From NCBI GenBank assembly GCA_963795795.1, contig CAWCJS010000034.1:124001-188000 (forward strand): 64,000 nucleotides of DNA. The letters are read 5' to 3'. Origin of the DNA: Palsa-504 sp963795795. GTDB lineage: Bacteria; Actinomycetota; Actinomycetes; Streptosporangiales; Streptosporangiaceae. The position numbers and the translations under genes are program-made. Within the stretch, counting starts at the first letter, position 1. Each line of letters begins with the position of its first letter. The notes under the pieces are model-generated. The model was not told where the DNA came from. It was given only the letters and a program-made list of their open reading frames with translations, and made no database searches. Shown here one piece after another: positions 45,498 to 53,985 of the stretch.

Positions 45498-45537
45498 CCC
45501 CCCCGGCGCCCCCCCGGCGCCCCCCCGGCGCCCCCCC
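45498..45537 (-). repeat. Perfect four-tract G7 motif (predicted G-quadruplex) at the integrase 3' end
   Basis: On the plus strand four C7 tracts are separated by identical GGCG linkers with an 11-bp period. The minus strand therefore has four G7 tracts with CGCC loops. It lies five bases after the integrase stop, between int and the tRNA attachment site. Confidence 0.88.
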
Positions 45538-45541
45538 GAGG

Positions 45542-46936
45542 TCATGGCTTCTCCTGGGGCAGGGTCTGGTCCATGCGGGCGATCCATACGCCTTCGAGCC
45601 CTTCGGCGCGGCCCGCGTAGACGCGCCTGAGCATCTCGACGCTGTGCCCGGCCCAGGCGGCCACCTGGGCGTCCGGGACGCCGGAGTCGAGCCGCCAGGT
45701 GATTCCTGAGTGCCGCAGGTCGTAGGGCCGCTTCATCAGCGGCGAGGCGAGCTGCTCGGGGGTGAGGGACGCGGCTCGTACTGCCTGCCATGCCCGCCAC
45801 CAGGTGGACGGCTGAACGGGGTTGCCGCGCTCGGAGCGGAACAGGCGGCCGTCGCGGGCGGTGCCGTAGGTCTGGATGTGGTCGCGCAGCAGCGCGACGA
45901 GCTGCGGGGGGATCGGGACCTTGCGGGCTGGCCTGCGGGCTTTGGGGTTGGGCCTGCCTTTGGTGCGGCCCTTCAGGCCGCGGTGCTCGTGGACGGCGCC
46001 GTCGTCGGTGTAGGCCTTCCCGGCGGCGGGGCTGGAGTCGGCGAAGGTCAGGTGGCCCCATCCTTGCTCGGGCAGGTGGCAGCCCGCTTTGGTGAGCGCG
46101 GCGACTTCGGAGGGCCGCATCAGCGCGTAGAACATGCACCCGTAGAAGGCGACGAACCTGGGCCCCTGGCGTTTGCTGATCGTGCGGCAGGCGGTGAGCA
46201 TGGACGCGACCAGTTCGGGGCTGCCGACGGCCCGGGGGTCCAGGGTGTCGTCGGGTTTGGCGGGGGCCGTCCATCCTTCGGGCAGGTTGGCTTTGCTGAG
46301 CGGGTTGGTCGTGAGCCGTTTCTTGCGGACCGCGTAGCCGAGGCACCTGTGCAGGACCCGGCGGCGGCGGGAGAAGTACTCGGGGCTGGCGGGCTTGCCG
46401 TCGAGCCTGAGGGCCAGGGCGTCGAGGACGTCGCAGACGACGGAGGGGTCCTCCAGGGCGCTGACCGGACGTGATGCCCGCCCGATCCAGGCGATGGCCT
46501 TCGTCTCGTCCTGGTCGAGCGTGCCCGCGTAGGCGCCCTGGTTCAGCTTCTTGCGCAGGGCCGAGCGGAGCACGTCAGGGTCGGGGGTAGCGGACTGGTT
46601 CCGGGTGACGACGGGTATTACCCTGGCCAGGCTCTCGACGATGGACGCGCGGGTCTTGGCCGCCGCCGTCGGCCAGGCCCACGCGGTGAACTCCAGGGCG
46701 TGCTCGTAGAGGGTGATGTCGCGCAGCTTGCGTTCCATGGACTGGGGCAGGCCGGTGTCGGTGCTGAACGCCTCGCCATTGCGGGCCGCGGTGATCAGCT
46801 TGGCGCGGAACGCCTCGGCCAGGCCCTTGGTCGTGAATGCCTCGCCGAACTTGTGCCCGGCCACGACCCAGCGGACCCGCGGCTTGCGTGCCTTGCGGGT
46901 CTCGATCTGCCAGAACTGGACGTCGAAGCTGGTCAA
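45542..46936 (-). CDS. int: Tyrosine recombinase (integrase) of the tRNA-Arg element
   Basis: About 464 residues. The start is TTG 46936 (LTSFDVQFWQIETRKA), overlapping the excisionase stop as TTGA. The N-terminal SAM-like DNA-binding region (to about residue 260) is followed by the catalytic domain. Catalytic residues are Arg in ALMRPSEVAALT, the LRHSG box, GHS and the nucleophile Tyr in LRRVYAG. It is of the actinomycete AICE/pSAM2-like kind that integrates into tRNA genes. Confidence 0.93.
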   Translation of the reverse strand: MTSFDVQFWQIETRKARKPRVRWVVAGHKFGEAFTTKGLAEAFRAKLITAARNGEAFSTDTGLPQSMERKLRDITLYEHALEFTAWAWPTAAAKTRASIVESLARVIPVVTRNQSATPDPDVLRSALRKKLNQGAYAGTLDQDETKAIAWIGRASRPVSALEDPSVVCDVLDALALRLDGKPASPEYFSRRRRVLHRCLGYAVRKKRLTTNPLSKANLPEGWTAPAKPDDTLDPRAVGSPELVASMLTACRTISKRQGPRFVAFYGCMFYALMRPSEVAALTKAGCHLPEQGWGHLTFADSSPAAGKAYTDDGAVHEHRGLKGRTKGRPNPKARRPARKVPIPPQLVALLRDHIQTYGTARDGRLFRSERGNPVQPSTWWRAWQAVRAASLTPEQLASPLMKRPYDLRHSGITWRLDSGVPDAQVAAWAGHSVEMLRRVYAGRAEGLEGVWIARMDQTLPQEKP

Positions 46937-47163
46937 GCGATGTCCTGGTCGGGGACGTCGAGCCATTCGTTGAGCCAGCTGCGCCGGATGCGGATGGACC
47001 CGTTTCCGGCGAGGTGCTTGACTTTGGGGCCGGTGCCGAGGGCGCGCCACCGGTCGAAGCTGCGCCGGGAGATCTTCAGCTCGGCGCAGACCTCGTCGAT
47101 GGTCAGCCACTCGTCCCGCTCGCTGGCCGGGTTACGGGATGGCTGGGGTGTTCTGGTCCTCAT
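46933..47163 (-). CDS. Excisionase-like helix-turn-helix protein
   Basis: A 76-residue MerR/Xis-type HTH protein: WLTIDEVCAELKISRRSFDRWR, then a wing with GSIRIRRSWLNEWL. ATG 47163 has a strong ribosome binding site (GGGGGAGGTGAAC). Its stop overlaps the integrase start. Xis homologues direct excision by bending DNA at attachment sites; the assignment is by size, fold and neighbour. Confidence 0.9.
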   Translation of the reverse strand: MRTRTPQPSRNPASERDEWLTIDEVCAELKISRRSFDRWRALGTGPKVKHLAGNGSIRIRRSWLNEWLDVPDQDIA

Positions 47164-47741
47164 GTTCACCTCCCCCAGTGCTGTCCGGGTCCGTGTTGCA
47201 CCGCCGGGTGGCGGTCTGGTGCAGCCGCGGTGCGCAGGCGATGCAAGCCGTGCCGTGGGTCGTGCCGGATGTCGTTCATAACCCGGCCTCCGGTTCGCTG
47301 AGTTCGCGCTCGCGTTCGTCGCTCGGCCTTGGCCGGGAACAGCCATCGGAGCAGCGCCTCGGCGCAGGCTGTCCACGAGCCCGGTGACAGGCTCGCTGCG
47401 GGGGCCTTCGGTCATTGCTGCGATCGTGCTCCTTCCGGTTCGGTCATCCGCTGGCGGCGGCGGCCATGGTGGCCCGCCGTTAGGTGTAGGCGGCGTTCTG
47501 GGCGGACAGGCAGGAAGGGAGCGGCTCGCTGCCTGGCCTGGGTCCGTCCGGCCGTAAACGTCGGCCCGTGCGGGCCGGATGAGGGCGCAGCCGGTTGCGC
47601 GTCTGGCGGTGATCGGCTGGGCGCGTTTCTGCACGGGGGTTGCACGGCTGTGCGCGTGCCGGTGCGGGAGCGCCGGAGGTGGGTGCAGGCGATCCGGGGA
47701 GCGCGGCTGTGTTCGCGGGAATCGCCGGGGCATCGGGGTGC
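47164..47741. other. 578-bp gap without a supported gene
   Basis: Between the excisionase and the next cistron there is no reading frame that I can match to a family; candidates are Arg/Pro-rich GC shadows. In related elements a replication initiator gene lies in this area, and none is recognisable here. The xis-int promoter should be in the part next to 47163. Confidence 0.5.
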
Positions 47742-48260
47742 TCATTCGTACAGGGCCTTGTAGAGGAGGTGCCTGTCGCGGGCGCATCCGGCGGGCCCGC
47801 AGGATTTCATGACCTCGCCGCAGCGGCGGAGCATGCCGGGGAGCCACCGGTCGTACAGGAGCAGGACGTCAGCGAGCGGGGGGTGTCGCGTCCCGTAGAC
47901 CCGGGTGAATTCGGTCATGACGTTGTGGAGCTCGATGACGGCTTCGGGGTGGGATGCCCAGCAGCCGGGCACCGCCGCGAAGTAGGAGGGGTGCCATTGG
48001 CGCATGAGGCTGACCCATTCGGCCAGGTCGGCCATGGCGGCGGTCCTGGCGTCGGCGTCCAGGGCGGGCCAGCAGGTGGCGGGTGGTCCTTTCGGGTCGC
48101 GTGCGGTCAGGGCGGCCAGGTCGCTGGCTATCTGGTCGATCCTGGCGGCCAGGTCGCGTTGGGCGGTCTCGAGGTCCTCGCGGGCCTGGCCGAGGTTGCC
48201 TTTCAGCGCGGCGAGCTGGACGGCCAGCGCCGCGACGGCGGTGTCGGGGGTTTCGGTCAC
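47742..48260 (-). CDS. Mobile-element hypothetical protein with N-terminal coiled coil
   Basis: 172 residues starting at GTG 48260, overlapping the coupling ATPase gene (GTGA). Residues 10-55 are heptad-like (LAVQLAALKGNLGQAREDLE). The rest is globular with Trp and Cys residues (QWHPSYFAAVPGCWASHPE ... CGPAGCARD). It is the last gene of the long minus-strand transfer cluster. Function not recognised. Confidence 0.75.
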   Translation of the reverse strand: MTETPDTAVAALAVQLAALKGNLGQAREDLETAQRDLAARIDQIASDLAALTARDPKGPPATCWPALDADARTAAMADLAEWVSLMRQWHPSYFAAVPGCWASHPEAVIELHNVMTEFTRVYGTRHPPLADVLLLYDRWLPGMLRRCGEVMKSCGPAGCARDRHLLYKALYE

Positions 48261-49783
48261 GCGGCCTCATCTTCGGCCCCGGGCATGACCGGGGGCAGTG
48301 GCACGGGTTCGGGCAGCGGCAGGTACGCGGGCGGGCTGGTTCCCAGCCGGAAGGAGACGCGGCGCCAGACGGGGCGGACCTTGACCGCGATCGGGGAGCG
48401 GTTCATGGCCAGGACCAGGGCGCGGGATTCGGGGAGCTGCCGGATGTAGGCGACGGGGACGACGGGCAGGGCCATCTCTCCCCCGTACATCCCGGCCAGG
48501 GTGGAGATCTCCTCGGCCATCTCGGCGTCGGTGTTGCCGCCGAGCACGATCTTGGTCCCGGCCAGGGCCCAGATGGCCTTGGCGGCGTCGGCGCCGTACC
48601 GGACCCGGAGCTGCGCGGGGGTGTGCACGATGAAGCACACCTGGATGCCGGATCCGGCCGAGGTGGCCAGCCAGTCGGCCAGCGGCACGGCGGCGGTCTG
48701 GGTCACCTCATCGAGGGCGAACAGGACCGGGTTCGGGATGCGCCCGTACGGGGTCAGGGAGCCCGCGAACACGCAGTCCCGGTGGACCTTCTCGATCACG
48801 GCCCGGAACAGGGGCGCGGCGGCGCCCAGTTCGCCGGAGTTGATGACGTACAGGGTCCCGTTGCCGCGGACCCACTCGGCGGCGTCGAACGGGCGGATCC
48901 CGCGTCCGGAGACGGTGCGGCGCAGGGCCGGGACACCGACCCAGGCCAGGGACCGGGCCATGGTCATCCGGATGGAGTCGGCGGCCTTGCCGTCCCGCTG
49001 GATCTCCGCGGCGGCGGTCAGCAGTTCCGGGGAGGCGCCGGGGCAGGCGAGCGCGTCTTTGAGCGGGTCGCCGAGCAGCTGGGACCAGCGCCACACCGCG
49101 CTCATGTCCTCGCCGAGCAGCGCCGCGGCGTGCATGAGCGCGGCGATCGCGAAGACGGCCTTTTCCAGCCAGAACTGCATCTCACCGGACCCGTCGGTGG
49201 GCCCGGCCAGCGCGGCCGCGGTCCGGATCGCCACCTCGGGGTCCAGGCAGTCGGCGACGATGTCGACCCGGAACGTGGACCTGATGCCGCCGATGCCTTC
49301 GGGGTTGAAGACGTCGATCGGGCCGAGCTGGGCCCGCTTGCCTGAGGTGAGCGCGTACAGGTCGGCGCGGGTGGTCGCGGCGACGCAGGCGCCGGGGTGC
49401 CCGTAGACCCGGTCGGCGAGGATCCCGGTCTTGTTGGTCCGCTGCGGCGCGATGATGCCGACCTGGTCCTCGCCGCGGGCGTAGATCGTGCGGCCGAGCT
49501 GGGCCCGGCCCAGCCGGACCGCGTAGGTTCTGGCGGGGCAGGTCAGCCGGTCGGTGAACCGCATGTCCGGGCGGCAGCGGCGGCCGTGGTACAGCGCGGC
49601 CAGCCGGGAGAACCGGAACGTGATCTCCCAGTGCGAGGCGAATCCGGCCCCGGGGCGCATCCGCAGCCTGGTCCGCCACTTCATCCGCCGGACCTGCTGC
49701 GCGGAGAACACGGTGGCCCGGATGAACAGGACCAGGCAGGCGAGGAGGGCGGCGAGGGCGAGGAACCCGTTGAGGCTGCTCAT
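48257..49783 (-). CDS. VirD4/TraG-like conjugative coupling ATPase
   Basis: 508 residues starting with ATG 49783. An N-terminal membrane helix (LALAALLACLVLFIRATVF) is followed by an ATPase domain with an unusual P-loop, APQRTNKTG (residues 112-120), Walker B VLFALDEVTQ (about 354), and a C-terminal TraG/TraD-type segment (CFIVHTPAQLRVRYG, GGNTDAEMAEEIS). Coupling proteins bring DNA to a secretion channel. Actinomycete AICEs more often use an FtsK-like TraB, so this is a different type. No relaxase or VirB4 gene is seen. Confidence 0.85.
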   Translation of the reverse strand: MSSLNGFLALAALLACLVLFIRATVFSAQQVRRMKWRTRLRMRPGAGFASHWEITFRFSRLAALYHGRRCRPDMRFTDRLTCPARTYAVRLGRAQLGRTIYARGEDQVGIIAPQRTNKTGILADRVYGHPGACVAATTRADLYALTSGKRAQLGPIDVFNPEGIGGIRSTFRVDIVADCLDPEVAIRTAAALAGPTDGSGEMQFWLEKAVFAIAALMHAAALLGEDMSAVWRWSQLLGDPLKDALACPGASPELLTAAAEIQRDGKAADSIRMTMARSLAWVGVPALRRTVSGRGIRPFDAAEWVRGNGTLYVINSGELGAAAPLFRAVIEKVHRDCVFAGSLTPYGRIPNPVLFALDEVTQTAAVPLADWLATSAGSGIQVCFIVHTPAQLRVRYGADAAKAIWALAGTKIVLGGNTDAEMAEEISTLAGMYGGEMALPVVPVAYIRQLPESRALVLAMNRSPIAVKVRPVWRRVSFRLGTSPPAYLPLPEPVPLPPVMPGAEDEAA

Positions 49784-50794
49784 CACTGGTCTCCCCCGGG
49801 TGCGGCGATCGCGAGGTTCCCGCGGGCGAGGTGCTCGGCCAGGGCCGCTTCGATGCGCTTGAGTTCTTCGGCGATGTAGGTCCGGCCGGTGCCTGCCTGG
49901 AGGCCGGCCAGGGGTGCGAGCTCGGCTGCGACCGGGGCGGCGGCCTCGCGGATCCCGTACTGCGGGTGGCCCCGGTACCGGGACAGGAACGCCTGCTTCT
50001 TGGTGGCGAACTCGGTGGCGGGCTGTCGTCGCCGTGGTCGCCGGTCTCGTCGTCGGCCTGGTCGTCGTGGTCTTCGGGCTCGCCCGTCCTGTTGTGGCGC
50101 TGGGGGCGCTGGCCGAGGTGGTCCCGGGGACCGGGGCGGCGTCGAGCACCATCCGCCGTAGCCCTGTGGCGGTTTCCTTCGGCGCGAGGACGGTCCGCAG
50201 CAGGTAGAGAGCAACGAGGGCGGCGAACCTGGCCGCGTGGATCGTGGCGTGTCCGAGCCAGGCCCAGGCGGATTCGGTGTCGCCGGGCAGGACGTGCCGC
50301 CGGATGACGGAGATGACCCGGTCGGTGATGATGGCCAGGAACACCGGGGCGGCGGTGTAGGCGGTCACGGACCGCCAGTTGCCGGGGTTGGCGGCGGCGA
50401 AGTTCATCCCGGCTGAGGCGGCCGAGCAGATCATGATCAGGAACCGTTCGGCCTTGGAGGCCTTGCCGCGCATGGCGAGCCCGATGCCCAGCGCGGACAG
50501 GATGATCATGCCTGCGTCGAGCATCGCGGCCTCGATCATGCTCGGGATCCGCGCGTTCTTGACGGCGAAGATGTACTGGTACTGGGCGTCGAAGCTCACG
50601 TACAGCAGGCCCGCGTCGAGGATGCCGAGCAGCCAGGTGGCAGAGGCGATGAGCACGCTGCCGGGGGGCCGTTCGCGGCCTGCGAGCCTGCGGACGTTGG
50701 TGATGAGCGTGCGGGCCTGCTCCCCGTCGCTGCGCTCGATGGCGAACAGGCCGGGGCCCCGGGGGATGCTGGTGTCGTTCACCGGCGGGATCAT
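49783..50794 (-). pseudogene. DUF2637-like membrane protein of the mobile element, two frame breaks in the linker
   Basis: ATG 50794 (MIPPVNDTSIPRGPGLFAIE) opens a protein with four or more membrane helices (about residues 50-200). A disordered acidic linker and a C-terminal domain (KKQAFLSRYRGHPQYG ... YIAEELKRIEAAL) follow. The linker reads naturally (GEPEDHDDQADDETGDHGD) only if one base is added near 50094 and another near 50022. The stop overlaps the coupling ATPase start (TGATG). DUF2637/SpdB-like proteins are common in actinomycete conjugative elements. Confidence 0.75.
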
Positions 50795-51237
50795 GTGCCC
50801 GCCTCGAGTTCGGGTGTAGCGGCGTCCGGTTCGGGTGGTGGCGGGTAGGCGGCGGCGCCGGGCCCGGTTAGGTGGGCGGGGTACCGGTAGTTCCAGGAGC
50901 CGGGCGGGCCGGAGACTTGCACGTAGGTCTCGTGCTGGGCGCGGATCCGGGTGACGTAGGCGTCGTCTGGTTCGGCGTAGCTGGCTTCGGCGCGGGCCGC
51001 GGTCTGGTCGGCCAGCGGTCCCATGGAGGCGGCCAGGTCGCGCAGGGTTTGCGGTGCGCCGGGCTGGGCGTTGATCTTGTCGGCCCAGGCGCGGACTTCT
51101 GCCGCCCGGTCTGTCTCGGCCTGGTAGGTGGCGGCGCGCCGCCAGTCCCGTTCGGTCTTGGCGTCGGGGTGGTCGGACAGCAGCCACTCGTAGAACGCGT
51201 CGTCGGTCACGTCTCGCCCGTGCAGTTCGCCGCTCAT
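50791..51237 (-). CDS. Mobile-element hypothetical protein
   Basis: 148 residues starting at ATG 51237. An N-terminal helical part (DDAFYEWLLSDHPDAKTERDW) has many charged residues; a Pro-rich end follows (AAYPPPPEPDAATPELEAG). Both ends overlap their neighbours by 4 bp (ATGA), placing it firmly in the minus-strand cluster. Not recognised. Confidence 0.78.
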   Translation of the reverse strand: MSGELHGRDVTDDAFYEWLLSDHPDAKTERDWRRAATYQAETDRAAEVRAWADKINAQPGAPQTLRDLAASMGPLADQTAARAEASYAEPDDAYVTRIRAQHETYVQVSGPPGSWNYRYPAHLTGPGAAAYPPPPEPDAATPELEAGT

Positions 51238-51621
51238 AGTCCGGCCTCAGCTCCTGGCTCGGGTTCCTTCATGCGCGCGTGAAGCCGCTGGATCCCGCTG
51301 TCAGACGGCGGCACGGAGATCTCAGTGACGTAGGTGCGCGCCTGGCCGGACAGGCCGGGCCGGGCTTGCGGAGGACGTGGTGCCATACCACGAGCGTGCG
51401 CGTTCGGCAAGGGGGGCGTCGGGGAGCCAGCCTCGTCCAGCAGGGTTTCGGCCTGGTCGGTGAGGGTGTACGGGACGGGCGAATCCGCAGGATAAGCGGC
51501 ATCTGCCGTCCACGTGCTCGGCCGCTTCGGCCTGCCCGGAAAATGCGTACAGAAAGTGCCGTTCGGTGACCGTCGTTTCGCCCGGTTCGGCTTGCTGCGA
51601 CCTGTCGGCTGGCCCGGTCAC
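51234..51621 (-). pseudogene. Small mobile-element protein, frameshifted
   Basis: GTG 51621 overlaps the stop of the upstream gene (GTGA) and reads VTGPADRSQQAEPGETTVTE. Near 51475 the frame must change to continue as YTLTDQAETLLDEAG ... YVTEISVPPSDSGIQRLHARMKE, which ends by overlapping the next start (51237). The interval is one base longer than a multiple of three, consistent with one extra base. About 129 residues if repaired; the C-terminal part is winged-helix-like. Moderately supported. Confidence 0.5.
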
Positions 51622-51848
51622 TGTCCGGCCTCCGGTTCCCGCCCGGCCTGCCAGGACGCCCGCCGCGCCTGGAGCAGGTCGTCGAGCAGCCCGCCGGTTT
51701 CCTGCCACGGCTCGGACAGCCCCGGATACACGGTGGCCTGCTTGTACCATCCCGAGACCAGGTGAGCCCAGAGGATGTTGTTCTCGTCGGCGGTCAGCGG
51801 CTCGAACATCGCCGGGTCGCCCGCCGTGGCCGCCTGCATGCCGGTCAT
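51618..51848 (-). CDS. Small mobile-element protein
   Basis: 76 residues starting at ATG 51848, overlapping the upstream gene as ATGA. Sequence features: DENNILWAHLVSGWYKQATVYPG and a C-terminal helix LDDLLQARRASWQ. Predicted helical and soluble. Function unknown; supported mainly by the overlap chain. Confidence 0.6.
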   Translation of the reverse strand: MTGMQAATAGDPAMFEPLTADENNILWAHLVSGWYKQATVYPGLSEPWQETGGLLDDLLQARRASWQAGREPEAGQ

Positions 51849-51973
51849 GCTTCTGCCTCCAGCTCGGGTTCAGGTTTGGGGAAGAGCCCCAGAGTCAGCA
51901 CCGACAGCCACCATTGCCGGTAGGCAGCGTCGGCCTGCTTGATTTCTTCCGGGGTCATGCGACGGCAGGTCAT
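51845..51973 (-). CDS. Very small mobile-element protein (42 residues)
   Basis: ATG 51973, overlapping the upstream stop by four bases. MTPEEIKQADAAYRQWWLSVLTLGLF could be an amphipathic or single membrane helix; the tail is acidic (PKPEPELEAEA). It continues the unbroken chain of ATGA/GTGA overlaps. No family known. Confidence 0.5.
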   Translation of the reverse strand: MTCRRMTPEEIKQADAAYRQWWLSVLTLGLFPKPEPELEAEA

Positions 51974-52841
51974 CCGGCCTCCATTCCTCGTTCTGCTTGT
52001 TGTTCTGGTTGGTGCTTGGCGGCCCGGCCGGGGAAGTCGCCGGGCCGCCGGTCTGCGAAATGAGCGCGGCCGCCAGGTCCCCAGCGGCGCTCCTCGAGCT
52101 CGGCGTGACTGATGCCGTGCGCGACAGGGCGGGCGATCTCGGCCCACCGCGCTGCCTGGTCGGCATCGGCCTGCCGGTAGCCGGCCTCGAAGCCAGCTCG
52201 CTGTCCGGCCTGGTACATCTCCCGGGCCAGCTGGTGGCGGTAGGCGGTCTCGGCCTGGGCCAGCTCCGCCGCCTCGATCGCTTCCTGCGGGGTCACGCGC
52301 CCGCCTCCAGCTCGCTCTCCAGCGGCGGGCTCGGCTTTCGGGGACGTCCAGCTCTCGATGAGCGCATCGACCAGCGCGTCAATCTCCGGACCGTAATTGA
52401 CCGGCTCGCACGAGGGAGCGGGAACCATTGGGCGCACTTCAGGCGCAGGCGGGACCGCGCCTGTCGCCGGGGGATCGCTAATCCCGAAGATCTCCAGCAG
52501 CAGGCCTTGCTCGTATTCGCTGGCCGCGTTCCATCCGGCCTTCGACAGGGCCTGTTCCTTACTCAGGCGCCCGTTCTCGTAGTCCCCCAGGGCCTTGCAC
52601 ACGTCGCAATGCCGCGCGGCCTCGTGGCTCTTGAGATAGCGCTCCCGGTCGCGGCCCCCGGGCTCGACCCGGCCTAGGACCCAGGAGCCGCCAGCTTTGA
52701 TCTGGACTTCGGTCAGGCGCGCGCCCCTGCCGAGTGCGTGGTCGGTGAGTCGTTCCGGAAGCTTGTCCGAGGATCCGTGTAGTGCGCCGCGTGCTTGTAC
52801 GGCGGCCAGAAGTGCAGCGTGTAGACGACGCTCCGGCGCAT
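51970..52841 (-). pseudogene. Conserved actinomycete mobile-element protein (HFWPPY type), one frame break
   Basis: ATG 52841 gives MRRSVVYTLHFWPPYKHAAHYT. One base seems missing near 52772, after which the frame continues as LPERLTDHALGRGARLTEV ... CDVCKALGDYENG and on to 51970. This N-terminal half resembles a short GIY-YIG-like or Zn-binding protein frequent in actinomycete integrative elements. The C-terminal part from GTG 52296 (VTPQEAIEAAELAQAE), with GGAGG before it, may be a second cistron fused in frame. Confidence 0.65.
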
Positions 52842-52871
52842 GCCAGACGTCCGCGTTCGTTTACAGCGCGT

Positions 52872-52917
52872 GAGACGGCGGCGTAAGCGCCGTCGCCACA
52901 GCCCGAGCCGCCGTCTC
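52872..52917. repeat. 11-bp inverted repeat in the divergent regulatory region
   Basis: GAGACGGCGGC (52872-52882) and GCCGCCGTCTC (52907-52917) are perfect complements, 24 bp apart. It lies between the minus-strand transfer cluster and the plus-strand GntR gene. Could be a terminator-like stem or a protein site. Confidence 0.7.
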
Positions 52918-52963
52918 GACTACCTGAGGGCGCCGCTGCGGCGCGAGTCAGAGCAGCCCTATC

Positions 52964-53132
52964 TGGCTGGGCATATAGCGTGCTAGCTTGCATGGAAGGG
53001 TCCTGTCGCAGGGGCCTTGCCCCCTGGGTGATCTTGGCGGAGAGTCCAGGGGGCCTTACTATGCCCTTATTTGCTTGGGCATATCTCATCGTGATTCTAG
53101 ACGCCGTCACTGTCAATATGCTTGGGCAAATA
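52964..53132. promoter_or_regulatory. Repeated dyad sites upstream of the GntR regulator (putative operators)
   Basis: TTTGC-TTGG-GCATA at 53069-53082 and TATGC-TTGG-GCAAA at 53117-53130 share the core TGCTTGGGCA with A/T flanks in near-dyad symmetry. A weaker copy, TGGCTGGGCATATA, is at 52964-52977. The last dyad ends about 15 bp before the GntR start. GntR proteins bind such dyads, so autoregulation plus control of the transfer cluster is likely. Confidence 0.6.
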
Positions 53133-53145
53133 ACCTCGAAGAGAC

Positions 53146-53985
53146 TTGGAGCCAAGGTTGCCGGCAGGAACTTCGCGATACCTGGACATCGCCGCTGATC
53201 TGCGGACCCGCATCCTCAGCGGCGAGTGGGAGCCCGGAGCGAACCTGCCTCGCATGACGGACCTGGCGCGACGGTACGGGGTAAACCGGGACACGCTGGC
53301 CCGGGCGATCGCCATCCTTGAGGCCGAGGGACTGCTTTGGGCCGTTCCGCGCAGGGGCACGGTCGTACGGCACGGCATGTCCAGGCCGCGGCGGCCGCGC
53401 GGGAACTTCGTCAAGCGCAACGCGGGGACGGACGAACCCGGGTACAGCTTCCCGAGCGCCAGCGCTCAGGAAGTCTGGGTGCACCATGTGCCGCGCACGG
53501 CGAAGCTGGAGAAGCTGACGGACCCGCGGCTGGCCAGGATGCTCGGCGTGCCGGAGGGAACCGAGGTGATGCGTCGGCACCGGGTCACGGGCCCGGCAGG
53601 CGAGCCTCCGTTCCAGACGAATGACTCCTACATTCACCCGCGCGGCGTCGCGGACGCTCCCGAGGTCGCCGCGGCGGCCGCGGCGCCTGGCGACTGGCTG
53701 TACCGGCTTGAGGCGGCGGGCCACTGGCCTATCTCGTGGCGAGAAACGCACCGGGCCCGGATGCCGACCAAGGAAGAGGCAGACGAACTGCAGATCCCGG
53801 TCACGATGCCCGTGCTCGAGATCGTGCGCGTCGGCACGTCGGGGAAGGATGAGCGGCCGCTCGAGGTCACCGTCTACGTGATCCCGAGCGATCGTGTCGA
53901 ACAGGTCGTGGTGCTCGAACGCGCTGAGGGCGCGGCCGAGCCCTGGCCTGAGCCTGCCGATACGGAGCCGGGCGCTAGCGGGTAA
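53146..53985 (+). CDS. GntR/HutC-family transcriptional regulator of the mobile element
   Basis: A 279-residue protein with a GntR winged helix (YLDIAADLRTRILSGEWEPGANLP ... YGVNRDTLARAIAILEAEGLL) and a C-terminal UTRA ligand domain (about residues 105-255). The start is TTG 53146 (LEPRLPAGTSRYLDIA). It is divergent from the transfer genes, the position of KorSA-type repressors in pSAM2-like elements. The 3' end overlaps the convergent PP2C gene by 11 bp. Confidence 0.9.
   Translation: MEPRLPAGTSRYLDIAADLRTRILSGEWEPGANLPRMTDLARRYGVNRDTLARAIAILEAEGLLWAVPRRGTVVRHGMSRPRRPRGNFVKRNAGTDEPGYSFPSASAQEVWVHHVPRTAKLEKLTDPRLARMLGVPEGTEVMRRHRVTGPAGEPPFQTNDSYIHPRGVADAPEVAAAAAAPGDWLYRLEAAGHWPISWRETHRARMPTKEEADELQIPVTMPVLEIVRVGTSGKDERPLEVTVYVIPSDRVEQVVVLERAEGAAEPWPEPADTEPGASG

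Noticed and set aside
47412..47645. Small minus-strand frame between xis and the transfer cluster
   Set aside because: Pro/Arg-rich shadow composition; it cannot be supported as the missing rep gene.
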